Shown: positions 12,354-20,495 of the stretch, in pieces
How the letters are laid out: every line of letters begins with the position of its first letter
Numbering within the stretch: position 1 is the stretch's first letter
Assembly: GCF_000245735.1 (NCBI RefSeq)
Contig: NZ_AHTH01000023.1
Span: 74,304-116,218 of the forward strand
Length of the DNA: 41,915 nucleotides
DNA from: Alishewanella jeotgali KCTC 22429
GTDB taxonomy: Bacteria; Pseudomonadota; Gammaproteobacteria; Enterobacterales; Alteromonadaceae
Reading direction: 5' to 3'
Position numbers and translations under genes: made by a program
The notes under the pieces: generated by a model
What the model saw: the letters and a program-made list of their open reading frames with translations, nothing else
What the model was told of the DNA's origin: nothing
The model's database searches: none

Positions 12354-14930
12354 ATGCAGCAGACAAAACACATTCTGGTGATTGGCAATGGTATGGTGGG
12401 GCACCATTTTGTTGAGCAACTGCGCGCCAAAGACCCACAGGCAAACATTACCGTGTTGTGTGGTGAGGTGCGGCTGGCCTACGACCGGGTGCATTTATCC
12501 GGCTACTTCAGCGGCACCAGTGCAGAGCAACTTGCTTTAACGACAGAAGAGGCTTATCAGGCGGCCAATATTCAATACCGCCTAAATTGCTGGGTGGAGC
12601 AAATCGACCGTGACCAGCAGTTGGTCATAACCCGTCAGGGCGGGCAGTTTTACTATGACAAGCTGGTGCTGGCAACCGGTTCCTATGCTTTTGTACCACC
12701 AATTCCCGGTAATGAGCAGCCGCATTGTCTGGTGTACCGTACGCTGCAGGATTTAGATGCGATAGCGCAAAGTGCGGCCCAAAGTAAAGTCGGTGTGGTG
12801 ATAGGCGGTGGTTTGCTCGGGCTGGAAGCAGCAAATGCGCTAAAACAACTCGGCTTACAAACTCATGTGGTGGAATTTGCACCACAGCTAATGGCTGTGC
12901 AGCTGGATCAGGCTGGCGGCCAGATGTTAAGCCAGAAAATTACCGAGCTGGGTGTGCAGGTACATACCGGCAAAGCCACTCAGGCGATAGTTGCTGGCGC
13001 AGAGTGCCGTTATCAGTTGCAGTTTGCCGATGGTGAAAGTTTAGAGACAGATTTAGTGCTGTTTTCCGCTGGCATCCGGCCTTATGACCAGTTGGCGCGC
13101 AGCTGTGGTTTAGCTGTGGGGGATCGGGGCGGAATAGTCGTTAACGATCAGTGCCAGACGTCTGACCCACATATTTATGCCATAGGTGAATGTGCCTTAT
13201 GGCAGCAAAAGATTTTTGGTCTGGTAGCACCTGGCTATCAGATGGCGCGTGTGGTGGTAAGCCAACTGACAGCTGGCGGGCTGAGTTTTACCGGCGCTGA
13301 TATGAGCACCAAGCTAAAACTGCTGGGTGTGGAAGTGGGTTCTATTGGCGATGCCCATGCCAGAACGCCTGGCGCGTTAAGTTATGTGTTTACCGATCCG
13401 CGTGCTCAGGTCTACAAAAAAATGGTGGTAAGCAAAGACGGCAAACGCCTGCTGGGTGCTGTGCTGGTCGGCGATACCAGCAACTACGACAGTCTGCTGC
13501 AATACGCTTTAAACGATATGTTGCTGCCAAAACAGCCGGAGCAACTGATTTTACCTGCAGCGTCCGGCGCAGCTGTGGCCGCTTTAACTTTACCCAACAG
13601 CGCCACCATTTGTTCCTGCCATAACGTGGCTAAAGGCGACATAGTGGCGGCTATGGACAGTGGTTGCTGCGATTTAGCCAGTATCAAAAGCTGCACTAAG
13701 GCCAGTACAGGTTGTGGTGGTTGCACTGCTTTGCTCAAATCCGTAGTGGATGACGAGTTAAAAAGCCGTGGGGTTGAGGTGAAAAATCACCTCTGTGAAC
13801 ACTTTGCTTATTCCCGTCAGGAATTGCTGCATTTAGTTCAGGTGGGCGGTATTAAAACCTTTGCCGAACTGTTAAGCCGCCACGGTCAGGGTTTGGGCTG
13901 TGATATCTGTAAGCCGACTGTGGGCTCTATTCTGGCGTCGAGCTGGAATGATTATGTGCTGAAAAAACCTCATGTGGGTTTGCAGGACACCAACGATACC
14001 TTTCTCGCCAATATGCAAAAAGACGGTTCTTATTCAGTGGTGCCGCGTATTGCCGGTGGCGAAATTACCGCAGAAAAACTGCTGGTGATAGGTCAGGTCG
14101 CTTTGGATTTTAATCTCTATACCAAAATTACTGGTGGGCAGCGTATCGACTTATTTGGCGCCCGTTTAGAGCAGTTGCCTGCCATTTGGCAGCGTTTGGT
14201 TGATGCGGGTTTTGAGACCGGCCATGCCTATGGCAAGTCGCTGCGTACAGTCAAATCTTGTGTCGGCAGCACCTGGTGTCGTTATGGTGTGCAGGACAGT
14301 GTCGGTCAGGCCATAGCTATCGAAAACCGCTATAAAGGTTTAAGGGCACCCCACAAAATCAAAATGGCAGTGTCGGGTTGTACCCGCGAATGTGCTGAAG
14401 CGCAAAGCAAAGACATTGGCATTATTGCCACCGAAAACGGCTGGAACCTGTATGTCTGCGGTAACGGCGGTATGAGGCCACGCCACGCCGACTTATTTGC
14501 CACCGACCTCGATACCGACACTTTAATCCGCTACATAGACCGCATTCTGATGTTTTACATCAAAACTGCCGACCGTTTGCAGCGCACCTCGGTCTGGCTG
14601 GAAAAGCTGGACGGCGGGCTGGAGTATCTGCGCCAAGTGATTATTGACGATCAACTGGGTATAGCGCAGGAGTTGGAAAACCAGATGGCTGCGCTGGTGA
14701 ATACCTATGCCTGCGAATGGCAGGCCACGCTGGACGACCCGCAGGCGCTGAAACGTTTCCGCCAGTTTGTTAACAGCCCGCAGCCGGATCCCAATATCGT
14801 TTTTGTCGAAGAACGGGCGCAGATCCGCCCGGCGACAGCAGAAGAAAAACGCCGGTGGCAGCAACAAATTCCTGTTACCCAGCTTTCTACGTCAGAGCTG
14901 CCTGCCACAGCTTTAGTAGAGGAGAAATAA
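12354..14930 (+). CDS. nirB: NADH-dependent nitrite reductase large subunit
   Basis: Cytoplasmic siroheme enzyme reducing nitrite to ammonium with NAD(P)H. 858 residues (847 in E. coli). In order: FAD/NAD-binding domains (GNGMVG near residue 11; VVIGGGLLGLEAA), a BFD-like [2Fe-2S] region with Cys420 and Cys422 plus the later CTKASTGCGGC, a ferredoxin-like half-domain, and the siroheme/[4Fe-4S] site (Cys636, Cys642, Cys676, Cys680; C-X5-C and C-X3-C). The start at ATG 12354 has AAGGA at 12342-12346; an open frame from 12288 begins inside the terminator and is not the start. The nirD gene follows after 1 bp. Expression is probably controlled by sigma-54 and leader antitermination. Confidence 0.97.
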   Translation: MQQTKHILVIGNGMVGHHFVEQLRAKDPQANITVLCGEVRLAYDRVHLSGYFSGTSAEQLALTTEEAYQAANIQYRLNCWVEQIDRDQQLVITRQGGQFYYDKLVLATGSYAFVPPIPGNEQPHCLVYRTLQDLDAIAQSAAQSKVGVVIGGGLLGLEAANALKQLGLQTHVVEFAPQLMAVQLDQAGGQMLSQKITELGVQVHTGKATQAIVAGAECRYQLQFADGESLETDLVLFSAGIRPYDQLARSCGLAVGDRGGIVVNDQCQTSDPHIYAIGECALWQQKIFGLVAPGYQMARVVVSQLTAGGLSFTGADMSTKLKLLGVEVGSIGDAHARTPGALSYVFTDPRAQVYKKMVVSKDGKRLLGAVLVGDTSNYDSLLQYALNDMLLPKQPEQLILPAASGAAVAALTLPNSATICSCHNVAKGDIVAAMDSGCCDLASIKSCTKASTGCGGCTALLKSVVDDELKSRGVEVKNHLCEHFAYSRQELLHLVQVGGIKTFAELLSRHGQGLGCDICKPTVGSILASSWNDYVLKKPHVGLQDTNDTFLANMQKDGSYSVVPRIAGGEITAEKLLVIGQVALDFNLYTKITGGQRIDLFGARLEQLPAIWQRLVDAGFETGHAYGKSLRTVKSCVGSTWCRYGVQDSVGQAIAIENRYKGLRAPHKIKMAVSGCTRECAEAQSKDIGIIATENGWNLYVCGNGGMRPRHADLFATDLDTDTLIRYIDRILMFYIKTADRLQRTSVWLEKLDGGLEYLRQVIIDDQLGIAQELENQMAALVNTYACEWQATLDDPQALKRFRQFVNSPQPDPNIVFVEERAQIRPATAEEKRRWQQQIPVTQLSTSELPATALVEEK

Positions 14931-14931
14931 T

Positions 14932-15291
14932 ATGGCCTGGACTGATATTTGTGCTTATGAAGATTTAGTTGAAAACAGCGGTATTTGCGCTTTGTTCAAT
15001 GGCTGCCAGGTGGCGGTGTTTTTGCTGCAACAGCAGGGCAGGCAGGAACTGTATGCTATTGGCAATTACGATCCTGTCGGCGGCGCTAATGTTTTGTCGC
15101 GGGGCATTGTTGGCTCTGTCGGTGAGCAGATAGTAGTGGCTTCACCTTTGTATAAACAGCACTTTAACCTGAGCACAGGCCAGTGCTTAGAACAACCTGA
15201 AGTGGTGCTGCCTGTCTATGCGGTGAAACTGCAGCATGGCAGGGTATGGCTGCATGCCCAACAACAAAAGCAACAGGCATCAGCTGCCTGA
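14932..15291 (+). CDS. nirD: Nitrite reductase small subunit
   Basis: 119-residue Rieske-fold small subunit of the NirBD reductase. The fold is suggested by DICAYEDLVENSGICALFNGCQVAVF and the segment NYDPVGGANVLSRGIVG. The Cys/His cluster ligands of true Rieske proteins are absent, as expected for NirD. One base separates it from nirB, so it is co-translated. Confidence 0.93.
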   Translation: MAWTDICAYEDLVENSGICALFNGCQVAVFLLQQQGRQELYAIGNYDPVGGANVLSRGIVGSVGEQIVVASPLYKQHFNLSTGQCLEQPEVVLPVYAVKLQHGRVWLHAQQQKQQASAA

Positions 15292-15355
15292 TTAACAACC
15301 AGACAGCAAGGGCTGGTTAAAAAGGTAAAGGACAAGGCTAAACATAAGGGTAAGT

Positions 15356-16228
15356 ATGATGAGTGTTATAAGCTACTTTCTGCGTTCACCACTGGGCCGC
15401 TCAGTTATATCAGGCTGGAACTGGCGTGACGCTGACACCGGCCAGTTAAAACCCGCAGGCAAAGGCCGGGTGGTACTAATTGGTGCCGGGCCTGGTGATC
15501 CTGAGCTGTTAACGGTTAAAGCGCAGCGTTTATTGCAGCAGGCCGATGTGCTGTTGTTTGATAGTTTGGTTCCGGCTGAGCTGTTGGCGATAGCGCCACG
15601 GCGTTGCAAAAAAGTATTTGTTGGTAAAAGAGCGGGCCGCCATGCTATGTCGCAGCACGACATAAACCAGTTGCTGGTAAAGTATGGCCAGCAAGGTGGT
15701 TTGGTGGTGCGGTTAAAAGGTGGCGACCCGGCGATTTTTGGCCGGGTATCAGAAGAAGCTGCAGCGTTGCAACAAGCCGGTATTGCCTTTGCCATAGTGC
15801 CGGGCGTGACCAGTGCCTGCGCGGCTTCGGCCTATTGTGGTATTCCGCTTACCGCCCGCGGCAGTGCCACGTCAGTGCAGTTTTTAACCGCGCAGTTTGC
15901 CGACCCTGCCAAACAGCCGGACTGGTCTGGTTATCAGTACAGAGCCAATGGCTCTAACCCGACGCTGGTGGTCTATATGGGCTTAAACCGTTTGCAGCAA
16001 TTGTGTGCTGGTTTAGTGTCAGTTGGCTGGCCGGACAATACCGCTATAGCGCTGCTGGATCAGGTCAGTACTGCCCAGCAACAGCAACTGCAGGGCACGC
16101 TGGCTGATATTGACCAGCGTTTAGCGGCCAATCCGCTATGCGGGCCGACATTGATTGTGATTGGCGAGGTGCTACACCAGCGGATGGCGGTAGATTTAAG
16201 CCTGCTGCAGGCTAAGGTTGTTGCTTAG
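15356..16228 (+). CDS. cobA: Uroporphyrinogen-III C-methyltransferase
   Basis: SAM-dependent methyltransferase (SUMT) converting uroporphyrinogen III to precorrin-2, the first step to the siroheme needed by NirB. 290 residues. Motifs: VVLIGAGPGDPELLTVKA, VVRLKGGDPAIFGR, PGVTSACAASAYCGIPLTARG and a late TLIVIGEVL. About 37 residues precede the first beta strand, an extension not seen in minimal CobA. It is not a CysG-type dehydrogenase domain, and its role is unknown. ATG 15356 or the adjacent ATG 15359 may be used. It follows nirD by 64 bp. Its stop codon interlocks with that of the convergent kinase gene. Confidence 0.93.
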   Translation: MMSVISYFLRSPLGRSVISGWNWRDADTGQLKPAGKGRVVLIGAGPGDPELLTVKAQRLLQQADVLLFDSLVPAELLAIAPRRCKKVFVGKRAGRHAMSQHDINQLLVKYGQQGGLVVRLKGGDPAIFGRVSEEAAALQQAGIAFAIVPGVTSACAASAYCGIPLTARGSATSVQFLTAQFADPAKQPDWSGYQYRANGSNPTLVVYMGLNRLQQLCAGLVSVGWPDNTAIALLDQVSTAQQQQLQGTLADIDQRLAANPLCGPTLIVIGEVLHQRMAVDLSLLQAKVVA

Positions 16229-17922
16229 TTTGCCAGCAACCATAATATAATCAGGCATTGCAGCAGGCAGCAACTTTGCCAGAACCACAGCGGATGAAGT
16301 TCTATCAGGCTTTGCGGTGCCTGAAACTTCGCATTGGGATGGCGTAAATCATATAAAAACTCAGACAGGGCCTGATAACGCAGGCTGGGGTCGGGCTGCA
16401 AGGCTTTTTCCAGTGTCCGGTCCAGCCAGGCGGGTAGCTCGCTATCGGCAGATAACACAGACTGATACTGTAGTTTTTTCTGCGCTTTTAAACTTCTGCG
16501 CCGGGCAACCTCAGGCCCGTAAGGAAAGCGCCCCGACAGCAACTGATAGGTTAATACAGCCAGTGAGTACAGATCTGAGCGCTCACTGCCTGGTGCACCT
16601 AAAAAATACTCGGGTGCGCAATATAAGGCAGTGCCGGGAATATCGCCGGCCACTTCGTCATCTGGCTGTAAGCCGGCCAGCCGTGCTGCACCAAAGTCGA
16701 TAATTTTAACGCTGCCCTGTGGCGTAACCATGATATTTTCCGGTCGTAAATCCTGATGCAATATTTCGCTGCGGTGCAAAGCCTGTAAGCCTTTGCCAAT
16801 TTGTTCTGTCAGCGTGCGTATTTGTTCCAGAGTGGCTTTGGGGTGGTCGAGTTGCCATTGGCGCAGGGTTTGGCCATCAATATATTCAAATAGCGTATAC
16901 AGCGCTGTGCGTGGTCTGTTGATGCTGGCCGGGCGCAATACATAAGCACTGTTAACCCGTTTTGCTATCCATTCTTCGCGCAACAGCCGCTCCAGATAAT
17001 CGGGCTGTTCGGCCAAATCAATCGACGGTGCTTTTAGCACCAGCAGTTTTGCTGTTTCGCTGTCCTGCACCAGATACACATGGCTGCGGCTGCTTTGTTG
17101 CAGTGGCCGTATTATCTGCAGGCCGTCAAGGGTATCGCCTTGTTGCAATAGCGGTGGCAATGGCAGTTGCTGATCGATACAAGCCGGTAAACTGCTGTCT
17201 GCCGGCAGGGCGTTAATACGCACCAGTTGCAGCGTAATATTATCTTTGCTGCCAGCGGCTAAAGCGGCGTCGGCCAGTTGCTGTGCCAGCGTTGATAAAT
17301 CTGCTTGTTCTGGTCCAAGTAACGCCATTAGCTGCGGCTGTGGTAACACTTCAAATAAGCCATCTGTCGCCAGCAGAAATACATCCCCTGCCAGCAATGG
17401 CAGGCTGTGGTAATCGGGTTCCAGCACTGCGCCGGCTCCAAGCGCCTGGCTTAAAAAACTGCTGCTGCCACGCCATACCCGGTGATCCCGCGTCAGTTGT
17501 TCCAGTTGCCGGTTACGCCACAGATAAATCCGGCTGTCACCAACATGCAGCAAATGTGCATGGCGTTGCTTTAGGATCAGCGCACTAAAAGTGCAGACAT
17601 AACCTTTATCCGGATCGGCAGCAAAAGGGCCATTGCGGTTTTGTGCATATAACCAGTTATGGCTGGCCTTTAACACCTGCAAGGCGGCATGCGGCACCGA
17701 CCAGGCATCGCTGGTACAGTAGTAGTCGCTGAGAAAGCTTTTCACTGCGGTTTCGCTGGCAATCTGGCTAACGGTACTGGTGCTGATACCATCGGCCACC
17801 GCCAGCACTATGCCTTTGTTACTCAGCTGTGGTTCTGTGGGCAGGCAAGCGCCAAACCAATCCTGGTTCAGCGTTTTGCAACCTGCACTACTGTACTGGC
17901 CGATGGATACTTGCAATGACAT
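16225..17922 (-). CDS. Bifunctional PP2C phosphatase / Ser-Thr kinase, membrane-anchored
   Basis: 565 residues in three parts. Residues 1-235 are a PP2C-type phosphatase with all metal-binding Asp motifs (NQD21, VADG44-45, ATDG187-188, SKDN227-228). Residues about 265-525 are a Hanks-type kinase with Lys297, Glu316/317, HQD391LRPEN, DFG409-411, APE436-438 and Asp450. Residues about 544-563 form a C-terminal hydrophobic helix, so both catalytic domains would face the cytoplasm. Oddities: the glycine-rich loop (RPLQQSSRSHVYLV) has no glycine, and the usual catalytic-loop HRDLK is HQDLR. It starts 2 bp after the FNT channel gene on the same strand. The target is unknown; the channel or a nitrate-uptake protein is a guess from context. 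Confidence 0.9.
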   Translation of the reverse strand: MSLQVSIGQYSSAGCKTLNQDWFGACLPTEPQLSNKGIVLAVADGISTSTVSQIASETAVKSFLSDYYCTSDAWSVPHAALQVLKASHNWLYAQNRNGPFAADPDKGYVCTFSALILKQRHAHLLHVGDSRIYLWRNRQLEQLTRDHRVWRGSSSFLSQALGAGAVLEPDYHSLPLLAGDVFLLATDGLFEVLPQPQLMALLGPEQADLSTLAQQLADAALAAGSKDNITLQLVRINALPADSSLPACIDQQLPLPPLLQQGDTLDGLQIIRPLQQSSRSHVYLVQDSETAKLLVLKAPSIDLAEQPDYLERLLREEWIAKRVNSAYVLRPASINRPRTALYTLFEYIDGQTLRQWQLDHPKATLEQIRTLTEQIGKGLQALHRSEILHQDLRPENIMVTPQGSVKIIDFGAARLAGLQPDDEVAGDIPGTALYCAPEYFLGAPGSERSDLYSLAVLTYQLLSGRFPYGPEVARRRSLKAQKKLQYQSVLSADSELPAWLDRTLEKALQPDPSLRYQALSEFLYDLRHPNAKFQAPQSLIELHPLWFWQSCCLLQCLIILWLLAN

Positions 17923-17924
17923 GG

Positions 17925-18779
17925 TCAGACTTTGGCCAGATCTGCAGTGTTGCGGCTTGCTGCGGTCGTCACCAGATTACGTTTAGGCGCAGTTTTATAG
18001 TGCGTGCTGTACAGCGTCAGGCCGGTAAAAGCCAAACCGCCAACCAGATTGCCAAGCGCCGTAGGTATTTCGTTCCAGATCATATAATCCATAATGGAGA
18101 AATCACCGCCCATCATCATGGCGAAAGGAAATAAAAACATATTCACCACCGAGTGCTCAAAACCCATAAAAAAGAACAACATAATTGGCATCCACATGGC
18201 AATGGCTTTGCCGCTGACATGGGTGGAGATCATCGCGCCAACCACCCCCATCGACACCATCCAGTTACATAACATGCCACCCAGAAAAATGGTCAGCCAG
18301 CCCGCAGTGCCATGTTCGGCATAACCTAAGGTGCGCGCCTCACCGACATCTGCCAGTTTGTCAGCCACAGCCCCCGGCTCGGTATTAAAGCCCATCGTTA
18401 GCACAAACGCCATCATGGCTGCCACTGTTAAAGCGCCAACAAAGTTACCGATAAATACCAGCCCCCAGTTGCGTAGCACCCCCTTTACCGTAACACCGGG
18501 GCGGCGGTCCAGTAAGGCCAGCGGTGTCAGTACAAAAACACCGGTCAGCAAATCAAAGCCCATCAGGTACAACATAATAAAACCGACCGGGAACAACATA
18601 GAGCCCACTAAAAAGGAGCCCGTTTGCACGGCAACAGTTATCGCAAATACCGCCGCCAATGCCAGAATCGCGCCCGCCATATAAGAGCGGATCAGGGTAT
18701 CGCGGGTAGACATAAAAATTTTTGCTTCGCCGGCATCGACCATTTTGGTCACAAACTCGGCTGGAACTAAATAAGCCAT
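17925..18779 (-). CDS. nirC: Formate/nitrite transporter family channel (NirC-like)
   Basis: 284-residue inner-membrane protein of the FNT family, pentameric channels for small anions such as formate and nitrite. At least six hydrophobic segments are visible. Family landmarks are GGMLCNWMVSMGVVGAM, the central histidine motif GFEHSVVNMF and NEIPTALGNLVGG. Sequence alone does not fix the substrate; the neighbours (nirBD, cobA, NIT-ANTAR regulator) argue for nitrite import. First gene of a two-gene operon with the kinase/phosphatase. Expression is predicted to need the sigma-54 promoter at 18941-18956 and read-through of the leader terminator. Confidence 0.88.
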   Translation of the reverse strand: MAYLVPAEFVTKMVDAGEAKIFMSTRDTLIRSYMAGAILALAAVFAITVAVQTGSFLVGSMLFPVGFIMLYLMGFDLLTGVFVLTPLALLDRRPGVTVKGVLRNWGLVFIGNFVGALTVAAMMAFVLTMGFNTEPGAVADKLADVGEARTLGYAEHGTAGWLTIFLGGMLCNWMVSMGVVGAMISTHVSGKAIAMWMPIMLFFFMGFEHSVVNMFLFPFAMMMGGDFSIMDYMIWNEIPTALGNLVGGLAFTGLTLYSTHYKTAPKRNLVTTAASRNTADLAKV

Positions 18780-18833
18780 GGGTTCACCTTTTTCCGTTAT
18801 GTTTAGTTATTCAGCTGCTGTTTTTTGCACAAC

Positions 18834-18885
18834 AAAAAAGGCGTCCGGATCATGCTGTGTTATCAGCTGATCACGGGACGCCTTT
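18834..18885 (-). terminator. Leader attenuator of the FNT-kinase operon
   Basis: On the minus strand AAAGGCGTCC (18885-18876) pairs with GGACGCCTTT (18846-18837), and the T-run spans 18839-18834. The enclosed loop is about 29 nt and can itself fold (GCTG-ATAACA-CAGC). It lies upstream of the channel start codon and downstream of the predicted promoter, matching the nirB leader design. Confidence 0.85.
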
Positions 18886-18889
18886 GTCC
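18876..18889 (-). promoter_or_regulatory. ANTAR-type antiterminator hairpin in the FNT leader
   Basis: Minus-strand RNA GGAC-AAAGGC-GUCC: a 4-bp stem with a hexaloop having A at position 1 and G at position 4. Its loop and 3' strand are exactly the 5' arm of the terminator, so the two folds are mutually exclusive. Confidence 0.7.
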
Positions 18890-18906
18890 TGAAACTGTTT
18901 TTTGTC

Positions 18907-18927
18907 CGGAGGTGCTTAACACCTCCG
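18907..18927 (-). other. 5' hairpin of the FNT leader
   Basis: Minus strand CGGAGGTG-TTAAG-CACCTCCG: a perfect 8-bp stem with a 5-nt loop, starting a few bases after the predicted transcription start. Position and size parallel the 8-bp hairpin in the nirB leader. The loop lacks A1/G4. Confidence 0.55.
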
Positions 18928-18940
18928 CCGCATTTAACTA

Positions 18941-18956
18941 GGCAACTTTGATGCCA
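18941..18956 (-). promoter_or_regulatory. Sigma-54 promoter of the FNT-kinase operon
   Basis: Minus strand TGGCAT-CAAAG-TTGCC against TGGCAC-N5-TTGCW: GG and GC are 10 bases apart, and only the sixth and last positions differ. The predicted start is near 18930, giving a 5' leader of about 150 nt. Confidence 0.7.
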
Positions 18957-19040
18957 GCCTGAAATTTTCGCTTAATCGTCTAATTTGTCTTGGTTTTTAA
19001 TAATATGCCTTTGCCGTGGCGGCAGTGCTAAGGGCCATAG

Positions 19041-19079
19041 TTGTGCATAGTAGCGCATTTTTTGCACTGATTTGGGGCG
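19041..19079. promoter_or_regulatory. Candidate shared NtrC enhancer between FNT and nasR
   Basis: TGCACTGATTTGGGGCG (19063-19079) matches 14 of 17 positions of the NtrC consensus. A weaker half-matching site (minus strand TGCGCTACTATG and following, 19041-19057) lies beside it. They sit about 120-145 bp from both predicted divergent sigma-54 starts, a standard enhancer distance for each. Confidence 0.5.
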
Positions 19080-19167
19080 CTTGCCGGTATTGGTGTTGTT
19101 ATTAGCTAGCGCTTATGCAGGCTGAAACGCAAGGCTGGCAGTAGCTGGCACAGGCAAAAAGCGGGTA

Positions 19168-19183
19168 TGGAACAGGCATTGCT
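19168..19183 (+). promoter_or_regulatory. Sigma-54 promoter of the NIT-ANTAR gene
   Basis: TGGAAC-AGGCA-TTGCT matches 10 of 11 defined positions of TGGCAC-N5-TTGCW with GG-N10-GC spacing. The predicted start is near 19195, only about 23 nt before the ATG. Unlike the two target operons, this unit has no leader terminator. Confidence 0.7.
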
Positions 19184-19217
19184 AGAACTTAGCACTGACC
19201 ATTCTATTGTGTAATGT

Positions 19218-20495
19218 ATGAACCCTTCGACCGCACAGTTTTTGCTGGCTGCAAAACAGGCAGAAATAAAAGCCCTGTTACAGCTTTCGGCTAACTGTCA
19301 GCTGGTAACCAGCATTAGCGAACTGGTGCATCAGCTGCAGCGCGAGCGGGGCATCAGCAATATTTTTCTCGCTTCAGGCTGTGAGCTGTTTGCCCGCCAA
19401 CGCCAGCAGCAATTGCAGCACAGCACCAGCGCAGAGCTGCAATTACGCACAGCACTTGAGCAGCAGTATTTACACGCACCGCAGCCGTGTAACAGCAGCC
19501 GTTTACTCAGCGGTATTGCACTGGCATTGCAGGGCATGGATCATCTGGCGGAACTGCGCGAACAAATACACCAGCAAAAAATAACCCCCTTACAAGCCAC
19601 CGAAGCCTATAGCCGCTTGATTGCCGCCTGGCTGGCGGTGGTGTTGGAGTCGGCTGATCTGGCCTGTGACGCCAGCATTACCCGCGTACTGGTTGCCTTG
19701 TTTAACCTACTGCAAACCAAAGAATATGCCGGCCAGGAAAGGGCATGGGGTGCTATGGGGTTTGCCTCCGGTAAGGTAAGTACAGAGCTGGCTGAGCGTT
19801 TATTATTACTGCAACAGGCCCAGCAACACAGCGCTGCTGTTTTTCTGGAATTTGCCAGCAGCGCACAACAGCAGCAGTGGCAACAGCTGGAGCAAAGCGC
19901 CGCAGCTAAACAGCTGCAACAACTGAGAACTATGCTGCAGCAGCTACCGGGCACGGCAACGCTGGTGCCGGCAGTCAGTGATCTTTGGTATCAGTTTGCT
20001 ACCGATCGTATGGACGCGATGCACCAGTTAATGGCATTGCTGACAGCTGATTTGCAGCAACTCACCGCTGCTACTGTAACTGCCGCTCAACAGCAGTTGC
20101 AGCAGCACCGGCATAAGCTAACCGAGCTGACTGCCTTGCCAGCCGGTTCAGGTTTAACTTTATTAATCGATCCCAGCATGCCGGGTTTATATGGCGCCTC
20201 GGTTGTACCGCAAACGACCAACGAGCACGGCATCACGGCACCCGGCCGCTCGTTTTATCAGCTGTTGTCGGAGCAGGCGCAGCATATCCGCCAGATCCAG
20301 GCGGAGTTATGTGACGCCCGCCGCGCTATTACCGAGCAAAAACGGATCGACCGCGCCAAGCTGCTGCTGATGCAGTATAAAAAACTCAGCGAAGAACAGG
20401 CCTATCGCCAGTTACAGCAAAGTGCAATGCAGCAGCAATGCCGTATTGCGGATGTAGCGGAAGCCGTGGTGAAAGCTTTGCTGCAGGGGGGCTAG
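19218..20495 (+). CDS. nasR: NasR-like nitrate/nitrite-responsive antiterminator (NIT-ANTAR)
   Basis: 425 residues, close to Klebsiella NasR (about 393). Residues about 25-340 are a helical NIT sensor with the family motifs LVHQLQRERGISNIFLASG (Arg42 and Arg44 in the ligand-side helix region) and QERAWGAMGFASG. Residues 368-425 are an ANTAR RNA-binding domain (AITEQKRIDRAKLLLMQYKK, then SEEQAYRQLQQSAM). NasR-type proteins bind leader RNA hairpins when nitrate or nitrite is bound, allowing read-through. Matching targets are present at 12244-12257 and 18876-18889. An in-frame TAA at 19212 precludes an upstream start. No clear Shine-Dalgarno sequence precedes ATG 19218, so expression may be low. 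The sensor is very Gln-rich. Confidence 0.88.
   Translation: MNPSTAQFLLAAKQAEIKALLQLSANCQLVTSISELVHQLQRERGISNIFLASGCELFARQRQQQLQHSTSAELQLRTALEQQYLHAPQPCNSSRLLSGIALALQGMDHLAELREQIHQQKITPLQATEAYSRLIAAWLAVVLESADLACDASITRVLVALFNLLQTKEYAGQERAWGAMGFASGKVSTELAERLLLLQQAQQHSAAVFLEFASSAQQQQWQQLEQSAAAKQLQQLRTMLQQLPGTATLVPAVSDLWYQFATDRMDAMHQLMALLTADLQQLTAATVTAAQQQLQQHRHKLTELTALPAGSGLTLLIDPSMPGLYGASVVPQTTNEHGITAPGRSFYQLLSEQAQHIRQIQAELCDARRAITEQKRIDRAKLLLMQYKKLSEEQAYRQLQQSAMQQQCRIADVAEAVVKALLQGG

Noticed and set aside
19381-19954. Cys- and Gln-rich frames overlapping the NIT-ANTAR gene
   Set aside because: They are products of its repetitive CAG/CTG-rich codons read in other frames. No real CRISPR or tandem repeat array is present.
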